This document shows positions 1 to 8,394 of a DNA stretch of 64,000 nucleotides, piece by piece. This stretch comes from JAICUY01 sp963716585 (GTDB lineage Bacteria; Chloroflexota; Limnocylindria; QHBO01). Position 1 is the first letter of the stretch; every line of letters begins with the position of its first letter. The notes below the pieces were generated by a model, which was not told the origin of the DNA, did no database searches, and saw only the letters and a program-made list of their open reading frames with translations. The stretch covers positions 310,001 through 374,000 of the forward strand of contig CAVQTN010000004.1 in NCBI GenBank assembly GCA_963716585.1. The letters are read 5' to 3'. The translations under genes were made by a program, and so were the position numbers.

Positions 1-1011
1 CGCCCAGAGCGGCTCGACCGCTTCGACCGCGAAGCGGTCGCCCCCGATCAGCGTCACCTCGCAATGGACATCCGCGGCGCGATGCCGGATTCGGACCGAT
101 GCCTCGAACCGTTCGGCCGGCGGTTCGCCGGCGATGAAGCTGCGAGCGTCGGCCATGAACGAGCGGGACGCCACCTCGCTGCGCCTGCCGACCACCACCT
201 CGTTGCGCTCCGGACGGACCTCTCGCACGTAGACGGCCTCGCCCAGCGCCAGGCCCAGCCCGTGGCGCTGGCCGACGGTGTAGTGGGCATAGCCCGTGTG
301 CGTGCCGAGGACGACCCCATGCGCGTCGACGATGGGTCCCGGGTCTCCGGCATAGCCGCGCCGCTCCTCGAGCAGCGTCCGATAGTCGCCAAGCGGCACG
401 AAGCAGATCTCCTGGGACTCCGGCTTGTCAGCCGTCGGCAGGGTCAGCGCCGCAGCGCGGGCTCGAACTTCGGGCTTCGTCATCTCGCCCAGCGGGAACC
501 GGGTACGGGCCAGCTGCTCCTGGTTGAGGACCCACAGGAAGTAGGTCTGGTCCTTGTTCGCATCGGCGGCGCGCAGGAGCCGCCAACGACCGCCCTCGGA
601 CGAGACCCTGGCGTAGTGACCGGTGGCGACGGCATCCGCTCCGTAAGCGGCCAGGCCGCGGCGCAGCAGCTCGTCGAACTTGATGTACTGGTTGCAGGCC
701 TGGCATGGGTTGGGTGTCGCCCCGGCCAGGTAGGCATCCGCGAACGCATCGATCACGTGCAGGCCGAACTCGCGCTCGAGGTTGAGGACGAAGAACGGGA
801 TCGCCAGCATCTGCGCCACGCGGCGCGCATCGTCCAACGCGTCCGGCGAGCAGCACGAGCGCTTCTGCTCGAAGCCCTCCCCCATGTCGGGGTGGGTTCG
901 CATCCAGACGCCGATGACCTCGACGTCGGTGCGGCGCGCTTCCTCGGCCAGGATCGCCGCGGCGACGCTCGAGTCGACCCCGCCGCTCATGGCGGCCACG
1001 ATCCTGGTCAT
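1..1011 (-). CDS. mnmA: tRNA-specific 2-thiouridylase MnmA (3' end cut by window)
   Basis: MnmA uses ATP and a persulfide sulfur to make 2-thiouridine at wobble U34 of Lys, Glu and Gln tRNAs in the cytoplasm. The reading frame is open to base 1 (337 codons), so the C-terminal end is missing. An N-terminal PP-loop SGGVDSS is visible at residues 9-15. The catalytic pair is Cys103 in NPCQACN and Cys203 in SQEICF, matching the Cys102/Cys199 arrangement of the E. coli enzyme. The ATG lies 8 residues before the PP-loop, which is the usual family spacing. The start overlaps the stop of the upstream cysteine desulfurase by 4 nt (ATGA), so sulfur donor and acceptor genes are likely translationally coupled. 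Identification is firm. Confidence 0.95.
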   Translation of the reverse strand, partial: MTRIVAAMSGGVDSSVAAAILAEEARRTDVEVIGVWMRTHPDMGEGFEQKRSCCSPDALDDARRVAQMLAIPFFVLNLEREFGLHVIDAFADAYLAGATPNPCQACNQYIKFDELLRRGLAAYGADAVATGHYARVSSEGGRWRLLRAADANKDQTYFLWVLNQEQLARTRFPLGEMTKPEVRARAAALTLPTADKPESQEICFVPLGDYRTLLEERRGYAGDPGPIVDAHGVVLGTHTGYAHYTVGQRHGLGLALGEAVYVREVRPERNEVVVGRRSEVASRSFMADARSFIAGEPPAERFEASVRIRHRAADVHCEVTLIGGDRFAVEAVEPLWA

Positions 1012-2177
1012 GACGCCGACACAACGACCGGGCGCGGCGACAGCAGATTGCGCAACCGGGCGATGGCGATCGTGGTCACCTCGATCGTGCGCTCGACCTG
1101 CTCGACCGAGGTGTCGTGGCCGACCGTCAACCGCAGCGAGCCATGCGCCAGCAGCGGGTCGATTCCCATCGCCAGCAGGACGTGCGAGGGCTCGGTGCTC
1201 CCCGACGTGCAGGCGCTGCCGGTCGATGCCTCGATCCCCTCGAGGTCGAGCGCGGCGACGAGATCACCACCCTCGACGGCGTCGATCACGAAGCTGGCGC
1301 TGTTGGGCAGGCGCTCCACCGGGTGGCCCGTCAGCTGGACGCCGGGCAGGGCAACAAGACCGGCGATGAGACGGTCGCGCAGCTTGGCCTGCCGCCCACT
1401 CGCATCCGCGTCTCTGATGAGCTCGAGCGCGCGGCCGAAGCCGACGATGCCGGCCACGTTCTCGGTCCCCGCCCGGCGCTGGCGCTCCTGCGAACCGCCC
1501 TGCATCTGCGGGAGCAGCGAGGTGCCACGCCTTACGAACAGGGCGCCGACGCCCTTGGGGCCGTAGATCTTGTGCGCCGCCAGGCTCAGCAGGTCGACCC
1601 CCAGCGCGTCAACCTCGAGCGGCAGGTGCCCGGCCGCCTGGATCGCATCGCTATGGAACAGGACACGGTGAGTTCGACAGATGGCGCCGATCTCGGCGAT
1701 CGGCTGGAGGGTGCCCACCTCGTTGTTGGCGGTCATCACACTGACCAGGATGGTGTGATCGGTGATCGCGTCCGCGACATCGGCCGCGTCGACGCGCCCG
1801 TGGCGATCGACCGGCAGATAGGTCACCTCGAACCCGGAGCGCTCGAGGACCTGGCAGGCATGCAGCACGGCCTTGTGCTCGACGCTGCTGGTGACGATGT
1901 GGCGTCCGCCGGCACTCGCCGCCCAGGCCACGCCCTTGATCGCCAGGTTGTCGGCCTCGCTCCCGCCGGAGGTGAATACGATCTCCCGTGGCGCGGCGCC
2001 GATGAATGCCGCGACCGTCTCGCGTGCCTCGTCGAGCGCCTGCCGTCCGCGCCTGCCGCTGGCATAGATGCTCGACGGGTTGCCCCAGTGCTCGGTGAGG
2101 AACGGGAGCATGGCCTCCAGCGCCTCGCGCCGCAGCGGAGTCGTCGCGGCATGGTCGAGGTAGATTCGATCCAGCAT
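1008..2177 (-). CDS. iscS: Cysteine desulfurase (NifS/IscS family)
   Basis: A 389-residue PLP enzyme that converts cysteine to alanine and a protein persulfide, feeding tRNA thiolation and Fe-S assembly. The protein opens with the family signature YLDHAATTP. It carries HSDAIQAAG and the PLP-binding lysine in LAAHKIYGPKG, and the mobile catalytic Cys loop STGSACTSG sits near residue 325. The reading frame is open far upstream, but the family N-terminus begins at the ATG at 2177 (MLDRIYLDH). A CATAAT hexamer lies 9 nt before this ATG. The 4-nt overlap with mnmA suggests that its dedicated acceptor is MnmA; iscU or sufU is not seen nearby. It could equally be named nifS or an IscS-like paralogue. 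Confidence 0.93.
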   Translation of the reverse strand: MLDRIYLDHAATTPLRREALEAMLPFLTEHWGNPSSIYASGRRGRQALDEARETVAAFIGAAPREIVFTSGGSEADNLAIKGVAWAASAGGRHIVTSSVEHKAVLHACQVLERSGFEVTYLPVDRHGRVDAADVADAITDHTILVSVMTANNEVGTLQPIAEIGAICRTHRVLFHSDAIQAAGHLPLEVDALGVDLLSLAAHKIYGPKGVGALFVRRGTSLLPQMQGGSQERQRRAGTENVAGIVGFGRALELIRDADASGRQAKLRDRLIAGLVALPGVQLTGHPVERLPNSASFVIDAVEGGDLVAALDLEGIEASTGSACTSGSTEPSHVLLAMGIDPLLAHGSLRLTVGHDTSVEQVERTIEVTTIAIARLRNLLSPRPVVVSAS

Positions 2178-2186
2178 GACCGACCG

Positions 2187-2192
2187 ATTATG
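2187..2192 (-). promoter_or_regulatory. -10 element of the iscS-mnmA unit
   Basis: CATAAT on the minus strand ends 9 nt before the iscS ATG. No Shine-Dalgarno lies between them, so the transcript would have almost no leader. Confidence 0.4.
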
Positions 2193-2218
2193 CCGCAGGC
2201 GACGCCCTGGGTCAGATG

Positions 2219-3631
2219 TCAGCAGGTCGAGGCTGGCTGGCTGGGGGTCGGCGTCGGCGATGCCGCATTGCCGGCCTTGAACGCGTCGGCGACCATCTTC
2301 TGGACCTTGGTCACCGCCGCGGCGTCGAGGTACTCGGGAATCTGCGGCGGGTTGAAGGCCGCGCGCTTGATCTCGCCGGTGTCGACGCGCTGGGCGAGCG
2401 CCAGGAGGTCCGGCAGCTGGTCGATGGGCAGGTCGGTCCACAGCGAGTCCTTGCCGATGTCGAGCAGCTCCGGCAGCCGCGGGATGAGCGAGCATGGGTT
2501 GATCTGGCGTCGCAGGGCGAGCAGTGTCAGCTGCTGGCGCTCCATGCGGTGGTAGTCGTCGTCCTGGTGGCGCGTGCGGGCGTACTGCAGCGCCTGGTGG
2601 CCGTCGAAGTGGTGCTGTCCCGCCGGGATGAAGAGCTCGACGTAGCCGCTGCCGTCCTCGAGCGGGTACTTGGGATCATAGACCGATGCCGGCGTGGTCA
2701 TGTCCAGGCCGCCGAGCGCATCGATGAGGCGCACGAAGCCGTTGAGGTCGACCACCAGCATGCCGTCGATCGGCACACCGACGAGTTCGCTGAGCGCCGA
2801 CTGGACGGCCTGGTAGCCGCGCTGCCCGTCGGCGCCGGGGAAGAGCTTGGGATGCGTCTCGGCGTACTCGAACAGGGCGTTGAAGAGATCGGGGAAGCAA
2901 CCGCAGGTGAACGCCCCCGCCGTCTCCGGCGGCAGCGGCACGTTGAACAGGTTGCGCGGGATGCCAAACATCTTGGCCTTGCCCGTCGCGATCTCGACGC
3001 TGACCAGCGTCATCGAATCGGTGCGCAGGCTGCGCCGTCCTGGGCCGGCATCCCCGCCGATGAGCACCACATCGAGCCGGCCGTTCTGCGCCCAGGCGGG
3101 CACCGGCTCGGGCGTGGGCGTGGGGCTGAACGTCGGACCATGGCTGGGCGTCGGGCTTGGTCGCGGCGTGGGTTGCGGCGTGAACGGCGGGACGAAAACG
3201 TTGGCCACCAGGTCGTAGCTCTTATAGGTCACCAGGCCGACCCAGCCGTGCATCCCGAGCGTGGCCGCCAGCAGGAGCACCAGGACGCCGATGGAGGTCG
3301 CGCGACGCCCGCGCGACGTCTCGGTTGGTGCCTGCCGGCCCCCGAGGCGATAGGCATCCACGATGGCAACGAGCCGGTAGATGAGCACGAGGGTGTCGAG
3401 CGCCAGAATGGTGAGCAGCACCCCCGGCTGCAGCGCAACACCCAGGAAGCGTGCGCTTCCCAGACCGGTCACGAATCCGGCAAGCCCGACGACGAGGATC
3501 ACGATCGGGACGATCAGCAGGACGCCGCGCGCCACCGCGCCGACCCATATCTGGCCGAGGCCCGGGATGACGAACGACAGGAAGGCAGCGAGCGCCGCCG
3601 AGCGGCGTGGTGGCTGGCGGGTGGGTGTCAC
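2219..3631 (-). CDS. LytR-CpsA-Psr (LCP) family cell-wall glycopolymer ligase
   Basis: LCP enzymes transfer lipid-linked glycopolymers onto peptidoglycan at the outer face of the membrane. The N-terminal ~150 residues contain several hydrophobic segments (for example FLSFVIPGLGQIW and LLIVPIVILVVGLAGF), followed by a Pro/Thr-rich linker of PTP repeats. The LCP domain then follows with RTDSMTLVSV, GIPRN, and the hallmark YARTRHQDDDYHRMERQQ. A GTG start at 3631 gives 470 residues. The frame extends to a TTG at 3748, but that extension would read through an intergenic repeat. A TACACT hexamer sits 8 nt before the GTG, so the GTG is preferred. The C-terminus again has a short PTP tail. Substrate is unknown. 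Confidence 0.85.
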   Translation of the reverse strand: MTPTRQPPRRSAALAAFLSFVIPGLGQIWVGAVARGVLLIVPIVILVVGLAGFVTGLGSARFLGVALQPGVLLTILALDTLVLIYRLVAIVDAYRLGGRQAPTETSRGRRATSIGVLVLLLAATLGMHGWVGLVTYKSYDLVANVFVPPFTPQPTPRPSPTPSHGPTFSPTPTPEPVPAWAQNGRLDVVLIGGDAGPGRRSLRTDSMTLVSVEIATGKAKMFGIPRNLFNVPLPPETAGAFTCGCFPDLFNALFEYAETHPKLFPGADGQRGYQAVQSALSELVGVPIDGMLVVDLNGFVRLIDALGGLDMTTPASVYDPKYPLEDGSGYVELFIPAGQHHFDGHQALQYARTRHQDDDYHRMERQQLTLLALRRQINPCSLIPRLPELLDIGKDSLWTDLPIDQLPDLLALAQRVDTGEIKRAAFNPPQIPEYLDAAAVTKVQKMVADAFKAGNAASPTPTPSQPASTC

Positions 3632-3639
3632 GGCCGCGA

Positions 3640-3645
3640 AGTGTA
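3640..3645 (-). promoter_or_regulatory. -10 element, leaderless start of LCP gene
   Basis: TACACT on the minus strand ends 8 nt before the GTG at 3631. Its position argues against the longer TTG-started frame. Confidence 0.5.
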
Positions 3646-3728
3646 CGAGGTGCGGAGCATCCTCATCCAGACGCCGAGGCCGGTGGGTGTGTTGCTCATC
3701 CGCGGTGATGTCGCCACAGCGCAGCGAA

Positions 3729-3803
3729 CGAGTCGCCGGGGAACTCAAATGAGGGGGAGCGCCGCCCTCTCATGCAGTTGAGTCGTCAGACGCCTGAAAA
3801 CGA
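3729..3803 (+). repeat. Three-dyad intergenic repeat, copy A-I
   Basis: About 75 bp made of two outer imperfect dyads with GAGTCGCC...AACTCA and TTGAGTCG...CGCCTGAA arms. They flank a middle dyad (GAGGGGGAGCGCCGCCCTCTC). Same architecture as the copies at 3841, 8284 and 8395. It lies between aspS and the LCP gene, upstream of the LCP -10 element. No open frame with coding character uses it. Confidence 0.55.
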
Positions 3804-3840
3804 CGGCTATCGACGCAGGCACCGTCGAATGGGGTCGATC

Positions 3841-3913
3841 TGAGTCGCCAGACTCATAAACGGCAGGTGAGCCGCGGGTTCACGTGCAAATGAGTCGCCA
3901 CAGGACTCAACCG
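3841..3913 (+). repeat. Three-dyad intergenic repeat, copy A-II
   Basis: First dyad TGAGTCGCCAGACTCA, middle CAGGTGAGC...GTTCACG, last dyad TGAGTCGCCACAGGACTCA. It ends about 12 bp before the aspS stop codon. It aligns base by base with the copy at 8395 across the CAGGTGAGC core and the following AGTCGCCA...ACTCA arm. The rest of the 3632-3925 spacer holds nothing else recognised. Confidence 0.65.
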
Positions 3914-3925
3914 GCAACCGCGCGC

Positions 3926-5713
3926 TTACTCCGGCTCGATGACGCGCAGGTGCAGCTCGTCGAGCTGCGCGGCGCTGAGCGCGGCCGGGGCTTCCATCAT
4001 CGGATCGCTGCCCGATTGCGTCTTGGGGAAGGCCATCACCTCGCGGATGTTGTCCTGGTCGGCCAGCAGAGCGGCCCAGCGGTCCAGGCCGATGGCGATT
4101 CCGCCATGCGGCGGTGCGCCGAATTCCAGCGCGTCCAGGAGCGCGCCGAACTCGTCGCGCATGCCCTCCACGCTGTGGCCCATCAACGCGAAGGCACGCT
4201 CCAGCAGGTCGCGCCGGTGGATGCGCACCGAGCCACCGCCCAGCTCCCAACCATTGAGTGCCAGGTCGTACTGCTGCGCATGAACGCCACCCGGATCGCT
4301 TTCCATCCGGGACTCCTCCTCCCAGACCGGCGCGCTGAACGGGTTGTGGGTCGCATCCCAGCGATGGCCCTCTTCATCCCAGGTGAACATCGGGAAGCCG
4401 TGGACCCAGACGTACCCGAGCACGTCGGGCGAGCGCAGCTCGAGGCGCTCCCCCATCTCAAGCCGCACGCGACCGAGCGCCTCGGCGCCCTTGATCCGGT
4501 CGGCGTCGGCGACGATGAGCAGCAGGTCGCCGGCGGACGCCCCGCTGACCTCGAGCAGTCGAATCTGAACGTCCGTCACCAGGAACTTTGCGGCAGGCCC
4601 GCGCAGGGTGCCATCCGGCTCGACTGCCAGCCATGCCAAGCCGGCGGCGCCGTGCCGGCGGGCGAGATCGGTCAGCTCGTCGAGCTGCTTGCGTGAATAG
4701 TCGCCGCAGCCCGGCGCCACGATGGCGCGCACCGCGCCACCGGCAATAATTGGCTCACTGAAGACGCGGAAGTCGGCCGCACCCAGCGCATCGGTCAGGT
4801 CGATGAGCTCCATGCCGAAGCGGATGTCGGGCTTGTCCGAGCCGTATCGGTCGATCGCCTGCTGGAAGGTCAGGCGCGGGAAGGGCGTCACCAGCATCGG
4901 CCGATCCGGGACGACCTCGCGAGTCACGGCGATGACCATCTGCTCGATGGTGTCCATGACGTCCTTGTCGCGCACGAAGCTCATCTCGACGTCGATCTGG
5001 GTGTGCTCCGGCTGGCGGTCGCCACGCAGGTCCTCGTCGCGGTAGGCGTGCGCCAGCTGGAAGTAGCGGTCGTAGCCGGCGACCATCAGCAGCTGCTTGA
5101 GCTGCTGCGGACTCTGCGGCAGGGCGTAGAAGCGGCCCGGCTGCATACGGCTGGGCACGACAAAATCACGGGCGCCCTCGGGGGTGCTGCGCACCAGGGT
5201 CGGGGTCTCGATCTCGACGAAGCTCATCGCCTCGAAGGCACGGCGCACCGCGCTGGCGAGCCGCGCTCGCAGCACGATGCGCTGCTGCATCTCCGGACGG
5301 CGCAGGTCGAGATAGCGGTACTTCAGGCGCAGCTGCTCGTCGAGGCCGGGCTGCGCCTCGTTGATGTAGAACGGCGGCACCTTGCTCGGGTTGAGGACCG
5401 TCAGCTCATCCACGGCGACCTCGATGGCGCCGGTGGCCAGCTGTTCGTTGGTCGTGCCCGCGGGCCGATGCCGGACGTCGCCACTCACCTGGACGACCCA
5501 CTCGTTGCGCGCGGCCTCACCCGCCTGGTGGGCCACGGGTGCGTCGTCCGCACTGGTGACCACCTGGGTGATGCCGTAGCGGTCACGCAGGTCGAAGAAG
5601 GTCAGATGTCCGTGGTCGCGGCGCCGATGCACCCACCCCGCGAGCGTCACCCGCTGGCCGACGTTGGCCTCGCGGAGCTCGCCGCAGGTATGGGTGCGGA
5701 AGGAGACAGCCAT
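3926..5713 (-). CDS. aspS: Aspartyl-tRNA synthetase, bacterial type
   Basis: A 595-residue class II synthetase that charges tRNA-Asp. The N-terminal OB-fold anticodon domain starts at CGELREANVGQRVTLAGWVHRR. The class II core follows, with RYRYLDLRR-like, FVEIETP and FRDEDLRGDRQPEHTQ-type motifs. A GAD insertion lies at about residues 300-410, which marks the long bacterial form. The C-terminal motif 3 region GIAIGLDRW is intact. Length is normal. The ATG at 5713 is preceded by TACCAT 9 nt upstream and no ribosome-binding site. Whether it also charges tRNA-Asn cannot be decided from this window because gatCAB is not present. Confidence 0.97.
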   Translation of the reverse strand: MAVSFRTHTCGELREANVGQRVTLAGWVHRRRDHGHLTFFDLRDRYGITQVVTSADDAPVAHQAGEAARNEWVVQVSGDVRHRPAGTTNEQLATGAIEVAVDELTVLNPSKVPPFYINEAQPGLDEQLRLKYRYLDLRRPEMQQRIVLRARLASAVRRAFEAMSFVEIETPTLVRSTPEGARDFVVPSRMQPGRFYALPQSPQQLKQLLMVAGYDRYFQLAHAYRDEDLRGDRQPEHTQIDVEMSFVRDKDVMDTIEQMVIAVTREVVPDRPMLVTPFPRLTFQQAIDRYGSDKPDIRFGMELIDLTDALGAADFRVFSEPIIAGGAVRAIVAPGCGDYSRKQLDELTDLARRHGAAGLAWLAVEPDGTLRGPAAKFLVTDVQIRLLEVSGASAGDLLLIVADADRIKGAEALGRVRLEMGERLELRSPDVLGYVWVHGFPMFTWDEEGHRWDATHNPFSAPVWEEESRMESDPGGVHAQQYDLALNGWELGGGSVRIHRRDLLERAFALMGHSVEGMRDEFGALLDALEFGAPPHGGIAIGLDRWAALLADQDNIREVMAFPKTQSGSDPMMEAPAALSAAQLDELHLRVIEPE

Positions 5714-5722
5714 GGGCGGCCC

Positions 5723-5728
5723 ATGGTA
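5723..5728 (-). promoter_or_regulatory. -10 element, near-leaderless start of aspS
   Basis: TACCAT on the minus strand ends 9 nt before the aspS ATG; there is no Shine-Dalgarno between. Confidence 0.4.
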
Positions 5729-5766
5729 GCCGACAGGAACATGCGCGTCGGGCTGACGCGGGTGGG

Positions 5767-6876
5767 CTAGCGGACGATGGCTGTCGGCGGCTCGGGAACG
5801 CCGCCGTCCTGCGTGGGACTGACGAGCTGGCCCAGCTGGGCCAGCGACGCCTCGTACATGCCGGTGATCATGTCGCGCATCGACCCGAAGACCTCCCGAT
5901 CACGCGCGCCGCGCGGCTTCGCCACGCGCACGATGGCGTGGGTCACCCCTTCGCGTTCGACGAGCTCCTCCATGGTGACGGCGTTGAGGCCGTTGGGAAG
6001 GGTCGTGCGGACCGTGAAATAGTCGAACGGACGCCAATCGAGGATCTCCTCCAGGGTGACTCCCTCGCCATGCATGCAATGGTTGGTGGTGCCGACGCCG
6101 CGGCGGCCGTCGCTCACCGTCTCGTCGACGCGCAGCACGCCTGGCACGAATTGCGGCCGGCGCTTCGGGTCCGTCACCCACCCCCAGACGACAGCAGGCG
6201 GCGCCGAAATGTCGCGTTCGATGAGGAGCGCGGTCTGTCCCTCGCTGACCCGGACGCGACGCAGCTCCCGCTCGCGTCGCCACGCGGCCTCGAGATCCTG
6301 GATCCAGCCGACGAGCTCTCCGACCCCCTCGAACTCGTCGCGGTATTCGATCCAGCCCAGCGCCATCGGATCCAGGTTTGCTGCCGTCAGGCAGGCATCG
6401 GTCAGGAGCAGGTAGCCGCCCTTGCCGAAGCGCTCGACGACGCGGTTCTTGAGCAGCCGATGCGCGACGATGACGTCCAGTCCGGTGAGCTCCTCGACAC
6501 CGTACATCCGCTCGCGAACGAATGCGCCGTAATGGGCGATGAGCTTGAGGTTCAGCGCCGGGATGCGCACGCAGGCGTTGCAGTCGCAGGTCGTCGCCCG
6601 ACTGATGCTCTCCAGGCGTCGCCGAAACGCGAAGTACGCGGCTTCCAGCGTGTCGAGCAGCTGCGATCCATCGACGCGGTCGCCGATCGAGTAGGCGAAT
6701 GCGGCATCACCCTCCAGCTTGGCGAGGCGCAGCTGCGGCCGCAGCTTGCCGACGACGGTCTGCATCAGGTCCCGCAGGGCATCCTGGGCATGCTCCAGCT
6801 CGGTGTCGACCAGCAGGCCGGTGTACCCGGAGATGTCGGCGAGGACCAGGCAGCCGCGTTCCGCACCCTTCAGCAT
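5767..6876 (-). CDS. DUF2652 cyclase-like plus SRPBCC domain protein
   Basis: A 369-residue two-domain protein. Residues 1-200 resemble DUF2652/class III nucleotidyl cyclase folds: LADISGYTGLL near the N-terminus is the cyclase-type metal-site strand, and LEGDAAFAYS follows. A Cys cluster CDCNACVR sits at about residue 97. Residues 215-330 look like an SRPBCC (START/polyketide-cyclase) ligand-binding domain, beginning IERDISAPPAVVWGWVTDP. No catalytic activity can be claimed; a full set of cyclase metal and base-binding residues is not evident. It is transcribed alone, with TCTAAT 8 nt before its ATG. Function unknown; the domain reading is moderately sure. Confidence 0.7.
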   Translation of the reverse strand: MLKGAERGCLVLADISGYTGLLVDTELEHAQDALRDLMQTVVGKLRPQLRLAKLEGDAAFAYSIGDRVDGSQLLDTLEAAYFAFRRRLESISRATTCDCNACVRIPALNLKLIAHYGAFVRERMYGVEELTGLDVIVAHRLLKNRVVERFGKGGYLLLTDACLTAANLDPMALGWIEYRDEFEGVGELVGWIQDLEAAWRRERELRRVRVSEGQTALLIERDISAPPAVVWGWVTDPKRRPQFVPGVLRVDETVSDGRRGVGTTNHCMHGEGVTLEEILDWRPFDYFTVRTTLPNGLNAVTMEELVEREGVTHAIVRVAKPRGARDREVFGSMRDMITGMYEASLAQLGQLVSPTQDGGVPEPPTAIVR

Positions 6877-6884
6877 GGCGCTGC

Positions 6885-6890
6885 ATTAGA
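6885..6890 (-). promoter_or_regulatory. -10 element of the DUF2652 gene
   Basis: TCTAAT on the minus strand ends 8 nt before the ATG at 6876, which fits a leaderless start. Confidence 0.35.
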
Positions 6891-6955
6891 CCACGGTCTC
6901 CCGCTCGCGGGCGAGATGGCGCCGGCCGTGTGGCTCTTGCTCCGGACGACGCGGA

Positions 6956-8224
6956 TCACGCGGGGAGAATGGCCGGTGCGACCTGATCGAGTGGCAGCTC
7001 GCGCTGCTCGCCGGCGGCAAGGTCGCGCAGGACGACTCCTCCGCTGGCACCCTCATCGCCCACGATCACTGCCCAGCCCGCGCCGGCCTTGGCCGCCGAC
7101 TCGAGCTGCTTGCCGAGCTTGCGTCGGCTGCCATCCGGCCGGACACGCAGGCCCGCATCGCGCAGGCTGACCGCGGCGGCCAGGCGTGCCGCCAGGTCGT
7201 CGGTCGCGCCGACCACTGCGACCAGTGGCGGCGGAACACGCAGCGGCACGTCCTGCTCCTGCATGGCCATGACCGTCCGATCCAGTCCCAGCCCGAAGCC
7301 GATCCCCGGCGTGGCCCGGCCGCCGAGCGCCTCGACCAGGCCATCGTAGCGGCCGCCCCCACCAAGCGCCTGCTGCTGGCCCTCGCGTCCCGCGACGTAG
7401 AACTCGAACGTGGTGCGCGTGTAGTAGTCGAGGCCACGGACCAGGCCGTGATCGATCCGATAGGTGACGCCCAGCTGGTCGAGCAACGCACGGACCGCGT
7501 CGAAGTGCTCGCGGCACGCATGGCACAGGTGGTCGATCGCCTTTGGAGCGCCGGCCGCCAGGTCGGGTTCCAGGTGCTTGTCGTCAAGCACACGCAGCGG
7601 GTTGAGGTGCAGCCGGCGACGTGAGTCATCGGTCAGGCGGTCTTCGTGGGCGCTGAAATAGTCGATCAGCGCCAGGCGGAAGCCCGGCCGGCAGACGCCG
7701 TCGCCGATCGAGTTGAGGTGCACGGTCACACCAGAGATGCCGCACTCGCGGTAGAAGCGCGTCGCAAGGTCCAGCAGCTCGGCGTCGACCATGGGTCCTG
7801 GATCGCCGAGCACCTCGCAGTCCCACTGGGCGAACTGCCGGTAGCGGCCGGCCTGCGGACGGTCGTAGCGGAACATGGCGCCCATCAGCCAGAAGCGCAG
7901 CGGGCCGGGACGCACGTGCAGGCCGTGCTCGATGAAGGCGCGCACGATGCCCGCGGTCGGCTCGGGGCGCAGCGCCCACTCGGCGCGCTCCTCGTCGCTG
8001 CCCGTCGCGCCGGAGACACGGAACATCTCCTTCTCGACCAGGTCGCTCGACTCGCCGGCGCTGCGCGCGAAGAGCTCGATGCGCTCGAAGAGCGGGGTGT
8101 CGACGCGCTCGAAGGCGTACCGCTCGGCGAGATTGCGGGCCACCGCCTCGACGCGCAGCCAGCGGGCAGCCTGATCGGGCAGGACGTCGCGAGTGCCGCG
8201 TGGTGCGGCGATGCTGCGGGGCAT
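6956..8224 (-). CDS. hisS: Histidyl-tRNA synthetase
   Basis: A 422-residue class II synthetase that charges tRNA-His. It begins MPRSIAAPRGTRDVLP, the standard N-terminus with the RGTRD signature. The HisRS-specific histidine-binding motif VRGLDYYTRT and GGGRYDGL lie in the middle, and an anticodon-binding domain occupies the last ~95 residues. The frame runs 27 codons further upstream, but those residues do not resemble the family. TACACT lies 7 nt before the ATG at 8224, so the start is placed there and the mRNA is probably leaderless. It is separated from rel by the repeat-bearing spacer 8225-8495. No T-box leader was seen. Confidence 0.96.
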   Translation of the reverse strand: MPRSIAAPRGTRDVLPDQAARWLRVEAVARNLAERYAFERVDTPLFERIELFARSAGESSDLVEKEMFRVSGATGSDEERAEWALRPEPTAGIVRAFIEHGLHVRPGPLRFWLMGAMFRYDRPQAGRYRQFAQWDCEVLGDPGPMVDAELLDLATRFYRECGISGVTVHLNSIGDGVCRPGFRLALIDYFSAHEDRLTDDSRRRLHLNPLRVLDDKHLEPDLAAGAPKAIDHLCHACREHFDAVRALLDQLGVTYRIDHGLVRGLDYYTRTTFEFYVAGREGQQQALGGGGRYDGLVEALGGRATPGIGFGLGLDRTVMAMQEQDVPLRVPPPLVAVVGATDDLAARLAAAVSLRDAGLRVRPDGSRRKLGKQLESAAKAGAGWAVIVGDEGASGGVVLRDLAAGEQRELPLDQVAPAILPA

Positions 8225-8231
8225 GGGCCAG

Positions 8232-8237
8232 AGTGTA
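8232..8237 (-). promoter_or_regulatory. -10 element, leaderless start of hisS
   Basis: TACACT then CTGGCCC then ATG on the minus strand. The same layout, nearly base for base, precedes the HerA-like gene at 40150. Confidence 0.55.
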
Positions 8238-8283
8238 GCCGCGGGTCGACCGACAGCGATCCGTCGCCGGCAGCCGCGGGGGC

Positions 8284-8360
8284 ATTCATGCCTGTGGTGA
8301 CTCACGCGAGCGGGACGCCGGTGCTCACCTGCGATTCATGCGCCAGGTGACTGAATCCGA
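8284..8360 (-). repeat. Three-dyad intergenic repeat, copy B-I (inverted)
   Basis: On the minus strand: GATTCAGTCACC...CATGAATC, then CAGGTGAGC, then TGAGTCACCACAGGCATGAAT. Orientation is opposite to its neighbour at 8395, so the pair forms a larger inverted arrangement in the rel-hisS spacer. Confidence 0.5.
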
Positions 8361-8394
8361 CAGCGTTGACGGGCTCCGATCCTCAGACCGGGCG

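Noticed and set aside
3632..3748. N-terminal extension of the LCP protein to TTG 3748
   Set aside because: It reads through a repeat copy and the TACACT promoter; residues have no membrane or LCP character.
2216..3781. 521-codon plus-strand frame opposite the LCP gene
   Set aside because: Antisense shadow; the LCP hallmark motifs are on the minus strand.
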